DNA of 38,109 bases. Origin: CAZBKJ01 sp964492495 (GTDB taxonomy: Bacteria; Patescibacteriota; Microgenomatia; UBA1400; UBA12028). A program made the translations under genes and the position numbers. The stretch lies in assembly GCA_964492495.1 (NCBI GenBank), contig CAZBKJ010000009.1, forward strand, positions 1-38,109, given 5' to 3'. The notes beneath the pieces were generated by a model. The model searched no databases. It was not told where the DNA came from and saw only the letters and a list, made by a program, of their open reading frames with translations. This document shows, piece by piece, positions 6,709 to 14,797 of this stretch. Position 1 is the first letter of the stretch. Each line of letters opens with the position of its first letter.

Positions 6709-8190
6709 ATGATTTATTGTAAGAACGTGTCATTCTCGTATGGCTATGAACCTGTCTTTGATCGGGTGAGTTTTTCTGTGACGCGGGGAGACAAAGTCGG
6801 GATCGTCGGACAAAATGGTGCAGGAAAATCAACACTCTTCAAACTCCTCACCAAACAGGAGTTTCCATCTGATGGAAAAATCGTGAGTGAAAAAGCAGCA
6901 AGCATGGTTCCACAGGAAGTAAAAAAGGATCCACTCCTTGCCAAGGCTGTCGATATGTACGAGTATGTTGATCCAGAAAGCATCCATACCAAACAAGAAA
7001 TTCATACCGTATTTGCAGGACTTGAGCTTGATTGGACAACACTATCATCAGACCTCGCGTCCCTTTCAGGAGGACAAAAAACCAAACTAGCCCTCACACG
7101 TGCATTTTTACAAAAACCAGAAATTCTCCTCCTTGATGAACCCACTAACTTTTTAGATACCGCTGGGAAAAAATGGGTCATGAATTTTTTGGCAAACTAT
7201 CCTCATACTCTTCTTATTGTCTCCCATGACTTGGAGCTTCTAGATCGTCATATAAAACATGTTTTGTTTTTAAATCCTCACACGCACGGAATTGAAACAT
7301 ATACCGGAAACTACACCAAGTGCATGCGGACAAAAAAACAAAAAGAAGATCTGCTTACTCGCCAGGTCAAAAATGAGCAAAAACATATCACTCGCATGGA
7401 AAAAGGATTGGTGAACCTTCGCAAATTTACCTCCAAAAAAGGCGTACACCAACGAGTCATGCAGGAGCGAAAGATTGAGCGAATCAAAGATAAGTTGCCG
7501 GATCTTCCAAAAGAACTTCGATCGTTTAAACTCCAGTTTCCTACGCCAGTAAGCGTTGGCGAAGTGCCACTTCGGGCAACTTCCATATCAAAATCCTATG
7601 AAAACAATCATATTATTACTGATCTCTCACTGGATATTTTGCGTGGTGAACGACTTGCTCTTGTCGGGCCAAACGGCGTTGGAAAAACAACGCTCATCAA
7701 AATGCTCACGAAAACTTTGGCACCTGACAGCGGTGAAATTTTTCATGCAGAGTCGCTTTCACTTGGATACTACTCTCAGGAATCAACAACATTTGATGAC
7801 AATCAAACTTTACTTGAATCGGTAGAGAGTACTCACATGATCCCAACCGATAAAATCTTCGGATTTTTGATGCGATTCTTATTTCCAAAAGAGAGACTCA
7901 ATCAGCGAATCGGAACGCTCTCTGGTGGAGAGAAAACCAGACTGGCGATTGCCCTTTTGATGCTTCATCCATACAACGTACTGGTGCTTGATGAACCGAC
8001 CACATACCTTGATGTGATGAGTCAGCGTATCATTCTTGAAGCGCTCAAAAGCTATACGGGATCAATGATACTTGTCAGTCATACGGAAGACTTTGTCAGA
8101 GAACTCCAACCCTCTCGTGTCCTTTTACTTCCAGAACACAAAATTCGTTTGTGGTCGACCGATCTGTTAGATAAAGTGAGTTTGATGTAG
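6709..8190 (+). CDS. ABC-F family ATPase
   Basis: A 493-aa soluble protein with two tandem ABC domains and no membrane segments. Domain 1 has Walker A GQNGAGKST (34-42), signature LSGGQ (119-123) and Walker B ILLLDEPTNFLD. Domain 2 has GPNGVGKTT (320-328), LSGGE (404-408) and VLVLDEPTTYLD. A basic helical linker of about 80 residues joins them (RTKKQKEDLLTRQVKNEQ...RKIERIKDKL), matching the ABC-F P-site tRNA interaction motif position. ABC-F proteins act on ribosomes in translation or antibiotic protection; which role applies here cannot be told. It is rather short for the family. Confidence 0.92.
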   Translation: MIYCKNVSFSYGYEPVFDRVSFSVTRGDKVGIVGQNGAGKSTLFKLLTKQEFPSDGKIVSEKAASMVPQEVKKDPLLAKAVDMYEYVDPESIHTKQEIHTVFAGLELDWTTLSSDLASLSGGQKTKLALTRAFLQKPEILLLDEPTNFLDTAGKKWVMNFLANYPHTLLIVSHDLELLDRHIKHVLFLNPHTHGIETYTGNYTKCMRTKKQKEDLLTRQVKNEQKHITRMEKGLVNLRKFTSKKGVHQRVMQERKIERIKDKLPDLPKELRSFKLQFPTPVSVGEVPLRATSISKSYENNHIITDLSLDILRGERLALVGPNGVGKTTLIKMLTKTLAPDSGEIFHAESLSLGYYSQESTTFDDNQTLLESVESTHMIPTDKIFGFLMRFLFPKERLNQRIGTLSGGEKTRLAIALLMLHPYNVLVLDEPTTYLDVMSQRIILEALKSYTGSMILVSHTEDFVRELQPSRVLLLPEHKIRLWSTDLLDKVSLM

Positions 8191-8193
8191 ACT
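8188..8193 (+). promoter_or_regulatory. -10 TAGACT of the 8201 gene (leaderless)
   Basis: TAGACT overlaps the stop codon of the ABC-F gene and ends 7 nt before ATG 8201. Confidence 0.4.
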
Positions 8194-8200
8194 AAAAAAT

Positions 8201-8671
8201 ATGCCACAAGACAAACGAGAATTTATTTCGGGAAGAGCAACATCGAAGGAAACATGGATATTGCAGCAAGAATTTTTAGCTAAAGTTCGCGCTGAAGGTG
8301 CAACCGTACTTACCTCTATGGCGAACTCCTATGCAGAAGATAAAGGCATGGGGCTCATTACCAGTGGAGTGAATGAATGCGTGTCACTTGCATCAGAAGA
8401 TAGCCTTTGTCACATACGAGCTGATCTTGTACTCTCTAAAGATGTAATTGATGAGTTCATCTCTAAATTCCAAGGGAAAAAAGTAACGATGTTTGGAGTG
8501 ACTGGGAGTGCACTTTTTGAAAAAGTACGTGAAAAAATTGAGCGTGTTGCCACTCCGGTGAGTAAGGTTTCTATATCCCCTGAAGAGAAAGCGTCGTTTG
8601 CGATCATCGTCAAAGACAAAAAAATCAGATGGTTTTTAGAAATCCCGCTTGATGGTATTGAGCGAAGCTAA
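8201..8671 (+). CDS. Hypothetical protein, 156 aa
   Basis: Not recognised. A soluble 156-aa protein with no signal peptide. The N-terminal half has RATSKETWILQQEFLAKV and a Gly/Ser-rich stretch (GMGLITSGVNECVSLASED). The middle has FQGKKVTMFGVTGSALFEKV, which looks like a strand-turn-helix of an alpha/beta fold. It ends in KDKKIRWFLEIPLDG. There are no catalytic signatures I can name. It begins 10 nt after the ABC-F stop and may be read from that transcript or from its own -10. Confidence 0.7.
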   Translation: MPQDKREFISGRATSKETWILQQEFLAKVRAEGATVLTSMANSYAEDKGMGLITSGVNECVSLASEDSLCHIRADLVLSKDVIDEFISKFQGKKVTMFGVTGSALFEKVREKIERVATPVSKVSISPEEKASFAIIVKDKKIRWFLEIPLDGIERS

Positions 8672-8705
8672 GTTTTCACCGATAGCCTTTTGAACTGTCA
8701 CTTTG

Positions 8706-8711
8706 TACACT
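8706..8711 (+). promoter_or_regulatory. -10 TACACT of the amidase gene (leaderless)
   Basis: TACACT ends 7 nt before ATG 8719; there is no Shine-Dalgarno sequence. Confidence 0.5.
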
Positions 8712-8718
8712 ACACATC

Positions 8719-9471
8719 ATGACTGTTCAAAAAATACTTCCAGTTTGTATTCTTCTCATTCTTCTTTCTGGTTGTAGAAAGCAATCACAGTCAATACAAC
8801 CTACTGTGTCTGATCCGACCCCAACAGAGGTTTCGTCACCCTCAGCCGTGCCAGTGGAAACTATCAATCCCAGTCCAGCAGCCCTGTCACCGCTTCCCTC
8901 ACTCAAACCTAGAATCTCACTGCCACCCAAAACGACCACTGGTACAAAGAGCCTTGAGATCACCGAGCTCTCAACCACATGGCAAAGTGATGACACAAGA
9001 AATGTACAAAGTGTCGATACCATTGTGTTGCATTCGCTTTACAATCCAAATGTGCAAGACGGACTGACCATACAGGCTGCTCAAGCTGTCTTGGAAGAAA
9101 GTGAAGTATCCTCTCACTACATCATTGATCGAGACGGCAAGATCTACCGGCTGGTGCCTGAAAACCGACTAGCTTGGCATGCTGGTGATAGCCAAATGCC
9201 TGCCCCGGATAGCCGAAAGAAAGTAAATGACTTTAGTATTGGGGTGGAACTGATCGCCACGCAAACGAGTGGAATCACTCAAGCGCAGTACGTTGCAGTT
9301 GTGAAGTTGTCTCTGGATATTGCAAATAGATTGCCAATCAGTGCTATCGTGGGGCACGGCGATATTGCTCCTGGAAGAAAAACTGATCCATGGAATTTTG
9401 ACTGGAAAAAATTTGAAGAAGGATTCACTGCATCAAGCCCAAAACAGATTCGTTTCCCAACATCCATATAA
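8719..9471 (+). CDS. N-acetylmuramoyl-L-alanine amidase, lipoprotein (Amidase_2/PGRP fold)
   Basis: A 250-aa peptidoglycan hydrolase that would cleave the bond between muramic acid and the stem peptide outside the membrane. The signal peptide ends in lipobox LSGC with Cys19 as the lipidation site. A Pro/Thr/Ser linker runs to about residue 75, followed by the Amidase_2 domain. Zinc ligands are visible as His105 (TIVLHS), His213 (VGHGDIAPGRKTDP) and Asp223; SSHYIIDRDGKIYRLV and AWHAG are family signatures. The start is supported by the signal peptide and by a -10 spaced for leaderless transcription. The enzyme fits a cell with a peptidoglycan wall and neighbours other envelope genes. Confidence 0.93.
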   Translation: MTVQKILPVCILLILLSGCRKQSQSIQPTVSDPTPTEVSSPSAVPVETINPSPAALSPLPSLKPRISLPPKTTTGTKSLEITELSTTWQSDDTRNVQSVDTIVLHSLYNPNVQDGLTIQAAQAVLEESEVSSHYIIDRDGKIYRLVPENRLAWHAGDSQMPAPDSRKKVNDFSIGVELIATQTSGITQAQYVAVVKLSLDIANRLPISAIVGHGDIAPGRKTDPWNFDWKKFEEGFTASSPKQIRFPTSI

Positions 9472-9528
9472 TAGTGTTATACTGCTCTTTCGCTGAGAAG
9501 TATTCTCCTGTTTTGTCTCCCTTCCCTT

Positions 9529-9541
9529 GGGGTTTAACCCC
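9529..9541. promoter_or_regulatory. Palindrome GGGGTTTAACCCC in the 9472-9640 intergenic region
   Basis: The 169-nt gap between amidase and glycosyltransferase contains this 6-bp-arm palindrome with a 1-nt centre. There is no T run, so it is not a typical terminator. It could be an operator for the GT2 gene. Nothing else stands out in the gap. Confidence 0.3.
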
Positions 9542-9640
9542 CTAGCAGTGCGACTTCACTTACAGATTTCTTACAACTTTTTTGCATGTGGATATAGGTT
9601 CCCACGGTAGAGTTGGGCTTGGTATTTCTATTTTTTACTC

Positions 9641-11032
9641 ATGACCAAACAAACGATTCACAGTCTGCTCTTTTTGCTCCTTTTTGTGACTGCACTTTGT
9701 GGAGTCGTCTACATTCTTTCGGTCTTTTCCCTCTCATCATTGTTTTCTTCCTTTGTTGTGGTTCTAACATTTCTTCTCTTGGGACAGTCACTGTTTAATT
9801 TGCTTACGATGCTTTTTAGCTGGAACGATCCAAGCACGCTTCATGAACGATCCAGTCCAACAAAATTTAGTCCTCCACAGTTTTCATTTACCGCGCTCAT
9901 TCCTGTTCGTGATGAAGCACAAGTCATTGGTCACACAATCAAGGCAATATCTGCAATGAACTATCCAGAAAACTTGTGCGAAATCATTGTGATCTGTCGT
10001 GCTGACGATCAGGAAACAGTGAGAGCCGCGATCCGTGGTGCAGAAAATGGAGAAAGTGACAGAGTCAAAATTCTCGTTTCACATGTGGATCTACCCAATA
10101 AGCCGGCGGGTTTGAATATGGGACTGCGATACGCAGCCGGCGATGTCGTTGTTGTGTTTGATGCTGAGGATGAACCAAACAAGAATATTTACTCAGTCGT
10201 GAATACGCTCTATGTACAAGAAGATGTGGACGTGGTTCAGGCTGGTGTGCAGTTGATGAACTACCGATCACACTGGTACGCAATGCTCAACTGCCTTGAG
10301 TATTACTTTTGGTTCAAGTCATCACTTCACGCTTTTTCAAGTCACGGTGTGGTTCCCTTGGGTGGAAATACAGTTTTTATCAAGCGAGGTTGGTTACAGC
10401 GAATTGGTGGATGGGATGAGAGCAAGCTTACCGAAGATGCGGATGTGGGAATTAGGCTTTCTGCACAGGGAGCGAATATACGTGTCGTCTATGACGAAGC
10501 ATACGCCACCAAAGAAGAAGTTCCCTCATCACTAGGTGCATTTATCAAGCAACGAAGTCGTTGGAATCAAGGGTTTTATCAAATTTTCATGTCTGGTATT
10601 TGGCTCCAAGTTCCAGGCCTTTGGCAGAAATTCTTAATCGGCTACTTGCTTCTGGTACCACTTATCCAAATTTTCTGGATCCTGTATATACCGTTTACGC
10701 TTATTTTGCTATTTACCGGAAGCGTACCAATAGTCCTTGCGATGTTTTCATTCCTGCCTGCATATATTCTGGCCTTACAAATCAGTGTGTTTGTGATTGG
10801 ACTGATTGATTTTACCCGCTCATATAATCTGCGTATGCCGTTCTGGTATCCGATCAAGTTGATACTGACGTTTTTGCCATACCAGGCAATTCTCGCAATC
10901 AGTAGCATCCGTGCATTTTGTCGGGCAGTATTTGCGGTGAAAGGCTGGGAAAAAACAGCGCACCACAATGATCATCGAAAAGACGTCGTACTCTCTTCAC
11001 CATCCTTTGCGTTTGAAACGCTAGAAAGCTAA
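9641..11032 (+). CDS. Membrane glycosyltransferase family 2 (BcsA/HasA-like polysaccharide synthase)
   Basis: A 463-aa processive-type GT2. Two N-terminal transmembrane helices (about 7-60) are followed by a cytoplasmic GT-A domain with PVRDEAQVI (89-97), DAED (174-177, the DxD equivalent), TED (264-266, catalytic base) and QRSRW (304-308, the QxxRW acceptor motif of processive synthases). At least four C-terminal helices (315-440) form the export channel. The motifs place it with cellulose, hyaluronan or poly-GlcNAc synthases; the exact polymer cannot be read from sequence. It lacks a PilZ domain, so there is no sign of c-di-GMP control. The next gene, 14 nt downstream, carries GT39-like and GH8 parts, which suggests one exopolysaccharide unit. 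Confidence 0.9.
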   Translation: MTKQTIHSLLFLLLFVTALCGVVYILSVFSLSSLFSSFVVVLTFLLLGQSLFNLLTMLFSWNDPSTLHERSSPTKFSPPQFSFTALIPVRDEAQVIGHTIKAISAMNYPENLCEIIVICRADDQETVRAAIRGAENGESDRVKILVSHVDLPNKPAGLNMGLRYAAGDVVVVFDAEDEPNKNIYSVVNTLYVQEDVDVVQAGVQLMNYRSHWYAMLNCLEYYFWFKSSLHAFSSHGVVPLGGNTVFIKRGWLQRIGGWDESKLTEDADVGIRLSAQGANIRVVYDEAYATKEEVPSSLGAFIKQRSRWNQGFYQIFMSGIWLQVPGLWQKFLIGYLLLVPLIQIFWILYIPFTLILLFTGSVPIVLAMFSFLPAYILALQISVFVIGLIDFTRSYNLRMPFWYPIKLILTFLPYQAILAISSIRAFCRAVFAVKGWEKTAHHNDHRKDVVLSSPSFAFETLES

Positions 11033-11046
11033 AGAACAGAATTTGT

Positions 11047-12711
11047 ATGAATGACATTTTTCAAACGCTTTCCAAAAGGCTAACTCAGTGGAGCACCTAC
11101 CTCATTATTTTTTTACTTCTCGTGTCTGCTATCGCACATGGATTGAACATGTTTAATTTTCCCTACTATGAAAATGATGAAGGCGTGTATCTCTCACAAG
11201 CGTGGTCATTAATTCAAAAAGGTGAACTCGCTCCATATACCTACTGGTACGATCATGCCCCAGGTGGGTGGATTTTTATTGCTCTATGGTTATTACTAAC
11301 GGGTGGTTTGTACACATTTGGTTTTGCAATTAATACCGGAAGGGTATTTATCCTTATACTCAATATAATCTCCACCTTTCTTATTTTTTTTGTTGCTAAA
11401 AAAGTCACAAAAAGCAATGTCGCAGGATGTATTGCTGCCCTCATCTTTTCTTTATCACCGTTAGGCTTGTATTTTCACAGAAGAATACTTTTGGATAACA
11501 TCATGGTTTTTTGGGTTTTCTTGTCACTTGCCTATTTGTATGCAAAACAACTCACGTTAAAACATATTATGACCAGTGCACTTTTTTTTGGATTTGCAGT
11601 TTTGACAAAAGAAAATGCAGTTTTCTTTATCCCAGGGTTCTTATTCTTGATTGCTCTACGAGCTCACGCAACTCACAGGCATTTTGCAATTATTAAATGG
11701 GTATTGATTGTGGGTTTCTTAGTTTCTACCTATTTTCTTTTCGCATTGTTAAAAGGTGAGCTTTTTCCATATGGATCTATGTTTGGTGGGACGAATGAAC
11801 ATGTTTCCCTTCTTGGAAGTTTGAAGTACCAGGCATCTCGTGAGGGGGGTTCAGTTTTTGTCAAAGAAGGAAGCAGTTTTTGGCACAATTTTGATTTGTG
11901 GGTTCGTCAGGATCCCTTTATCGTGTATGGTGGAATGATTGCCAACATACTCCTTTTGTTGATTGGAATTTTTCATAAAAGGAAAAGACAGTACATTGGG
12001 TTGTCACTTTTCGGTGCATTTTTTTGGTACTTTTTAGTGAGAGGAGGAATTGTAATAGAATTCTATATTGTTCCCCTGCTGCCATTCCAGGCACTTTTTT
12101 TTGGAGTCGTTGGATTTGAAATTATTCAAGGTTTTCGCTGGCTGTTTGGAAAACTAGGAGCACAAGTAATTAGCGTGACTGTGTGCTGTTTTATTTTAGG
12201 TGGCTACGCGATCTTTGCGCAGACAAGTAGATCCTTTGGACAAACGAGTACTCAACATCAAATTTTCGTATCCAAACAAACGAGTGCTCAGCTTGAAGCA
12301 GTTGAGTGGATACGGAAAAATGTTGATAGAGAAACAGTGATTGTTATTGATAATTATGCATATCTAGATTTAGTTGATCCTGAAAATCCGAGTGGTATAT
12401 ATTTCCCGAATGCGCATTGGTACTGGAAGGTTGATCAGGATCCTTATATTAAAGAAACTGTTTTTCGTAATTCAGCTGAAACTATCGATTACATTGCAAA
12501 GACTCCACAAATGGAAGGCGATTTGTTGATGGGAAACAGTAAATTAACTTCTCAGGCTTTAAGTGATGCCAGAATAGTTACCTCGTTTCAGTCCGACGGA
12601 TGGGGGGTTGAGTTGTGGTCTCCAAAGCTTCCTCGTCAAATGTTGACACGTAGCTGGCAGTCCTATGCTACGAACTTTATTCTCTTTACCGGCCAAACCG
12701 TCGATCCGGCA
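11047..12711 (+). CDS. GT39/PMT-like membrane glycosyltransferase, N-terminal part of an apparent GT39-GH8 fusion
   Basis: 555 codons are visible before the N gap. The first ~400 residues form a multi-span GT-C protein: one helix, then the loop YYENDEGVYLSQAW with the acidic Asp44-Glu45 pair typical of lipid-linked-sugar-using GT39 enzymes, then WYDHAPGGW and about nine further helices. A soluble domain (about 405-530) ends in GWGVELWSPK, a usual GT39 end. The frame then continues without stop into RSWQSYATNFILFTGQTVDP, which matches the start of GH8 domains rather than GT39. The GH8 catalytic region follows directly after the gap. The protein probably attaches sugars to a surface polymer or protein from a polyprenyl-linked donor. 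The residues that simple translation gives after the Ns are out of frame and should be ignored. Confidence 0.85.
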
Positions 12712-12721
12712 NNNNNNNNNN
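12712..12721. other. Assembly gap of ten Ns inside a coding region
   Basis: Ten Ns. The coding frame before the gap (last full codon 12709-12711) and after it (codon start 12723) join only if the true missing length is 2 mod 3 (2, 5, 8, 11...), not 10. The GH8 similarity runs from left flank to right flank, so the true gap is probably short. Confidence 0.95.
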
Positions 12722-13703
12722 AGGAACCACATCAGAAGGACAGTCTTACTCACTTCTTCGTGCCGTATGGAGTGACGACAAAGAGACCTTTGACCGGGTA
12801 TGGAACTGGACAAAAGGAAATTTGATGACTGACACAAGCCTTTTCTCTTGGAAATATGGAGAACGAGAAGATGGAAAAATAGGTGTGATCGATCAAGGTA
12901 CTGCAAGTGATGCGGATCAAGATATCGCATTCGCATTAATTCTTGCCTCACAGAAATGGGAGGGAGAAACCTACAAAGAAGACGCAGAAAAGATTATCCG
13001 TGCTATGTGGGAATACGAAGTGAAACAGCTTGGGGATGAGTACTACTTTGTTGCCGGCAACTGGGCAAAGGACAGAGAGGAAGTTGTGATTAATCCATCG
13101 TATCTTGCCCCGTACGCGTATAAATTATTTTCAACAATCACTCCAGATTTGCCGTGGAATGCAGTTGCTGATTCTTCCTATGATGTCTTGTGGAAGTGTT
13201 CTGAGGCTGCCCTTGATGTTGATGTTCCAATTTTTGCTCCACCAGAATGGTGCACGATTGATAGTAAAGGAACCATTGGTATTCCTGAAGAAGAGAGTAT
13301 GCATCAAAGTCACTACTCCTATAACGCTGTGCGGGTAAGCTGGAGGCTAGCAATGGATTATGAATGGACGAAGGATCCGCGAGCTTTGGAGTACGTACAG
13401 AAATTTGATTTCCTGAGAACCAAGTACAAAGAAGACCAAAAACTTGTCGTGGGATACACACATGATGGACAGCCATTTGAGAACTATGAATCGGTACTGG
13501 GGTACTCCACAGCTCTTACCAATTTCATGGTGACTGATCCAGAACTTGCCAAAGAAGTATATGAAAAAAAGATTCTTGAAAAATTCTTTGAGGATGAAAA
13601 GCAAAGTTACTGGGAAGATCCAAACAACTACTACACCAATAATATTGCATGGTTTGCGACTGCCTTATACTTTCACAAACTAGAGAACCCATTCCAGAAT
13701 TAA
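12722..13703 (+). CDS. Glycoside hydrolase family 8 domain (cellulase/BcsZ-like), 5' end in the gap
   Basis: The frame is open from the gap (first full codon 12723) to TAA 13703, about 326 residues. GH8 landmarks are the acid Glu in TTSEGQSYSLLRAVW at the very start, then FDRVWNWTKGNL, the catalytic Asp region GTASDADQDIAFALI, and a conserved QSHYSYNAVRVSWRLAMDY segment. The family cleaves beta-1,4 linkages in cellulose, chitosan, lichenan or xylan, and BcsZ members trim bacterial cellulose. An internal ATG at 12822 lies after the catalytic Glu and is not a credible start. The N-terminal GH8 portion is most likely the tail of the preceding ORF, making one fused protein of about 885 aa. Confidence 0.9.
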
Positions 13704-13721
13704 CATTCTGTTGAAACTAAG

Positions 13722-14114
13722 TTACGTTCTTCCATCGGTTCGTAGTCTTCCTTTTAGAATAAGTGAAGAGTTTAAGTAGTTCTTTGTAAGTGTATTTTTT
13801 TTGTGTAAATTCAATCTTTGAGCTGTTGATGGTACTTCAATTTTATCTAGTCGTGGTTTTTCTACAGATTGTTTATTTTCTGTTGTGTTAATTACCGATA
13901 GTACAACGTTCTTTCTTGCAGGCGACATTGTTTCTATAATTTCTGTTAGGTCTTGGAGTACTTGTTCTTTCGAACATATCAATTTTTGTCCAGGCTTCAA
14001 GATAAACTTTAGAAGTTTATCTAAGTTATCCATTGTCAGCGTATTCTTTTCATTTGAGGAGGATTCTACATTGCTATCATCCTGGTCTTGTACTGGATCG
14101 TTGTTCTGTTCCAT
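13722..14114 (-). CDS. Hypothetical protein downstream of aquaporin, 130 aa
   Basis: Not recognised. An acidic N-terminus (QNNDPVQDQDDSNVESSSNE) is followed by a helical region (LDKLLKFILKPGQKLICSKEQVLQDLTEIIETMSP) and a basic C-terminal third. There is no signal peptide or transmembrane segment. The ATG is 2 nt after the aquaporin stop, so the two genes are almost certainly co-transcribed. It converges with the GH8 gene, leaving 18 nt between stops. AT-rich codon use is somewhat stronger than in its neighbours. Function is unknown. Confidence 0.72.
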   Translation of the reverse strand: MEQNNDPVQDQDDSNVESSSNEKNTLTMDNLDKLLKFILKPGQKLICSKEQVLQDLTEIIETMSPARKNVVLSVINTTENKQSVEKPRLDKIEVPSTAQRLNLHKKNTLTKNYLNSSLILKGRLRTDGRT

Positions 14115-14116
14115 AG

Positions 14117-14740
14117 CTAGTTTTTCTGTACTGAATACACAACATCAGCAAGCACAGCTCCAAGTACAGGGCCGATGATATAGAGAATTGCAGCCGAAGC
14201 TGTCATAGTTCCACCCTGCAAAAGATTTGCGAGGAAACTTCCGATGCCAATTGCTGGATTAAATACCCCTCCAGAAATTGGCCCGGCAATCACTGCGCCA
14301 ATCATGATCGTACTTCCGATCGCGAGTCCATAGTATGAATTCCCTTTTGTCTCTTTGGCTAGAGCTGTGTGAAGGACGACATAACACAGTGCAAATGTGC
14401 ACAAAACTTCTGCAATGAGAGGTGCAAAGAATATGGAGCCAGTGGGTGCAGGAGCGAATACTTGTCCGGTCATAAGATTTGCGGTCACAGAAGCAATGAG
14501 CGCACCGAGGATCTGGGCAATCAAGTAGCCACGCATACGAATCTTATCCAGATTTCCTGAGAGTGCGACTGCTGTACTGACCGCAGGATTGTAGTGACCG
14601 CCAGAAATATATCCGCCGGCATACACCATAATCATGAGAGCTGCCCCAATGGCTAAGGGGGCAAGATCACTGCCTCCTGAAAGTGCGACTGTAAGCGTAA
14701 GAAAAAAAGCTCCAATAAACTCTGTAACGTAGTACTTCAT
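14117..14740 (-). CDS. Aquaporin / MIP family channel
   Basis: A 207-aa integral membrane channel with six helices and two half-helix NPA boxes: GGHYNPAVS near residues 48-55 and GGVFNPAIG near 158-166. This is the standard MIP layout, slightly shorter than the usual 220-280 aa. The residue after the second NPA is Ile where nearly all aquaporins have the selectivity-filter Arg, so permeability may be unusual (see finding). The upstream reading frame is open to 14779, but ATG 14740 is supported by AGGAG at 14750-14746 and by alignment of MKYYVTEFIGAFFLTL with family starts. It leads a two-gene unit with the 130-aa protein. A palindrome overlaps its likely -10. Confidence 0.93.
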   Translation of the reverse strand: MKYYVTEFIGAFFLTLTVALSGGSDLAPLAIGAALMIMVYAGGYISGGHYNPAVSTAVALSGNLDKIRMRGYLIAQILGALIASVTANLMTGQVFAPAPTGSIFFAPLIAEVLCTFALCYVVLHTALAKETKGNSYYGLAIGSTIMIGAVIAGPISGGVFNPAIGIGSFLANLLQGGTMTASAAILYIIGPVLGAVLADVVYSVQKN

Positions 14741-14760
14741 ATATTCTCCTGTTTTTTTAG

Positions 14761-14779
14761 AGTGTACTCTACAGTACAC
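14761..14779 (-). promoter_or_regulatory. Aquaporin promoter -10 with overlapping palindromic operator
   Basis: On the minus strand, GTGTACT-GTAG-AGTACAC (14779-14762) is a perfect 7-bp inverted repeat. Its right arm overlaps a candidate -10 TACACT (14766-14761), followed by a short leader with AGGAG. A protein bound here would block RNA polymerase, so this is a good operator candidate. Confidence 0.5.
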
Positions 14780-14797
14780 AATTAAAAAAGAAGATAA

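Noticed and set aside
12712..12825. Continuation of the 11047 frame after the Ns (ending GTGQKEI)
   Set aside because: The GH8 protein clearly runs in another frame from 12723; the extension arises because the ten Ns do not reflect the true gap length.
13695..13710. CAGAAT-TAAC-ATTCTG hairpin as a terminator between convergent genes
   Set aside because: Six weak base pairs and no T run on either side; not convincing.
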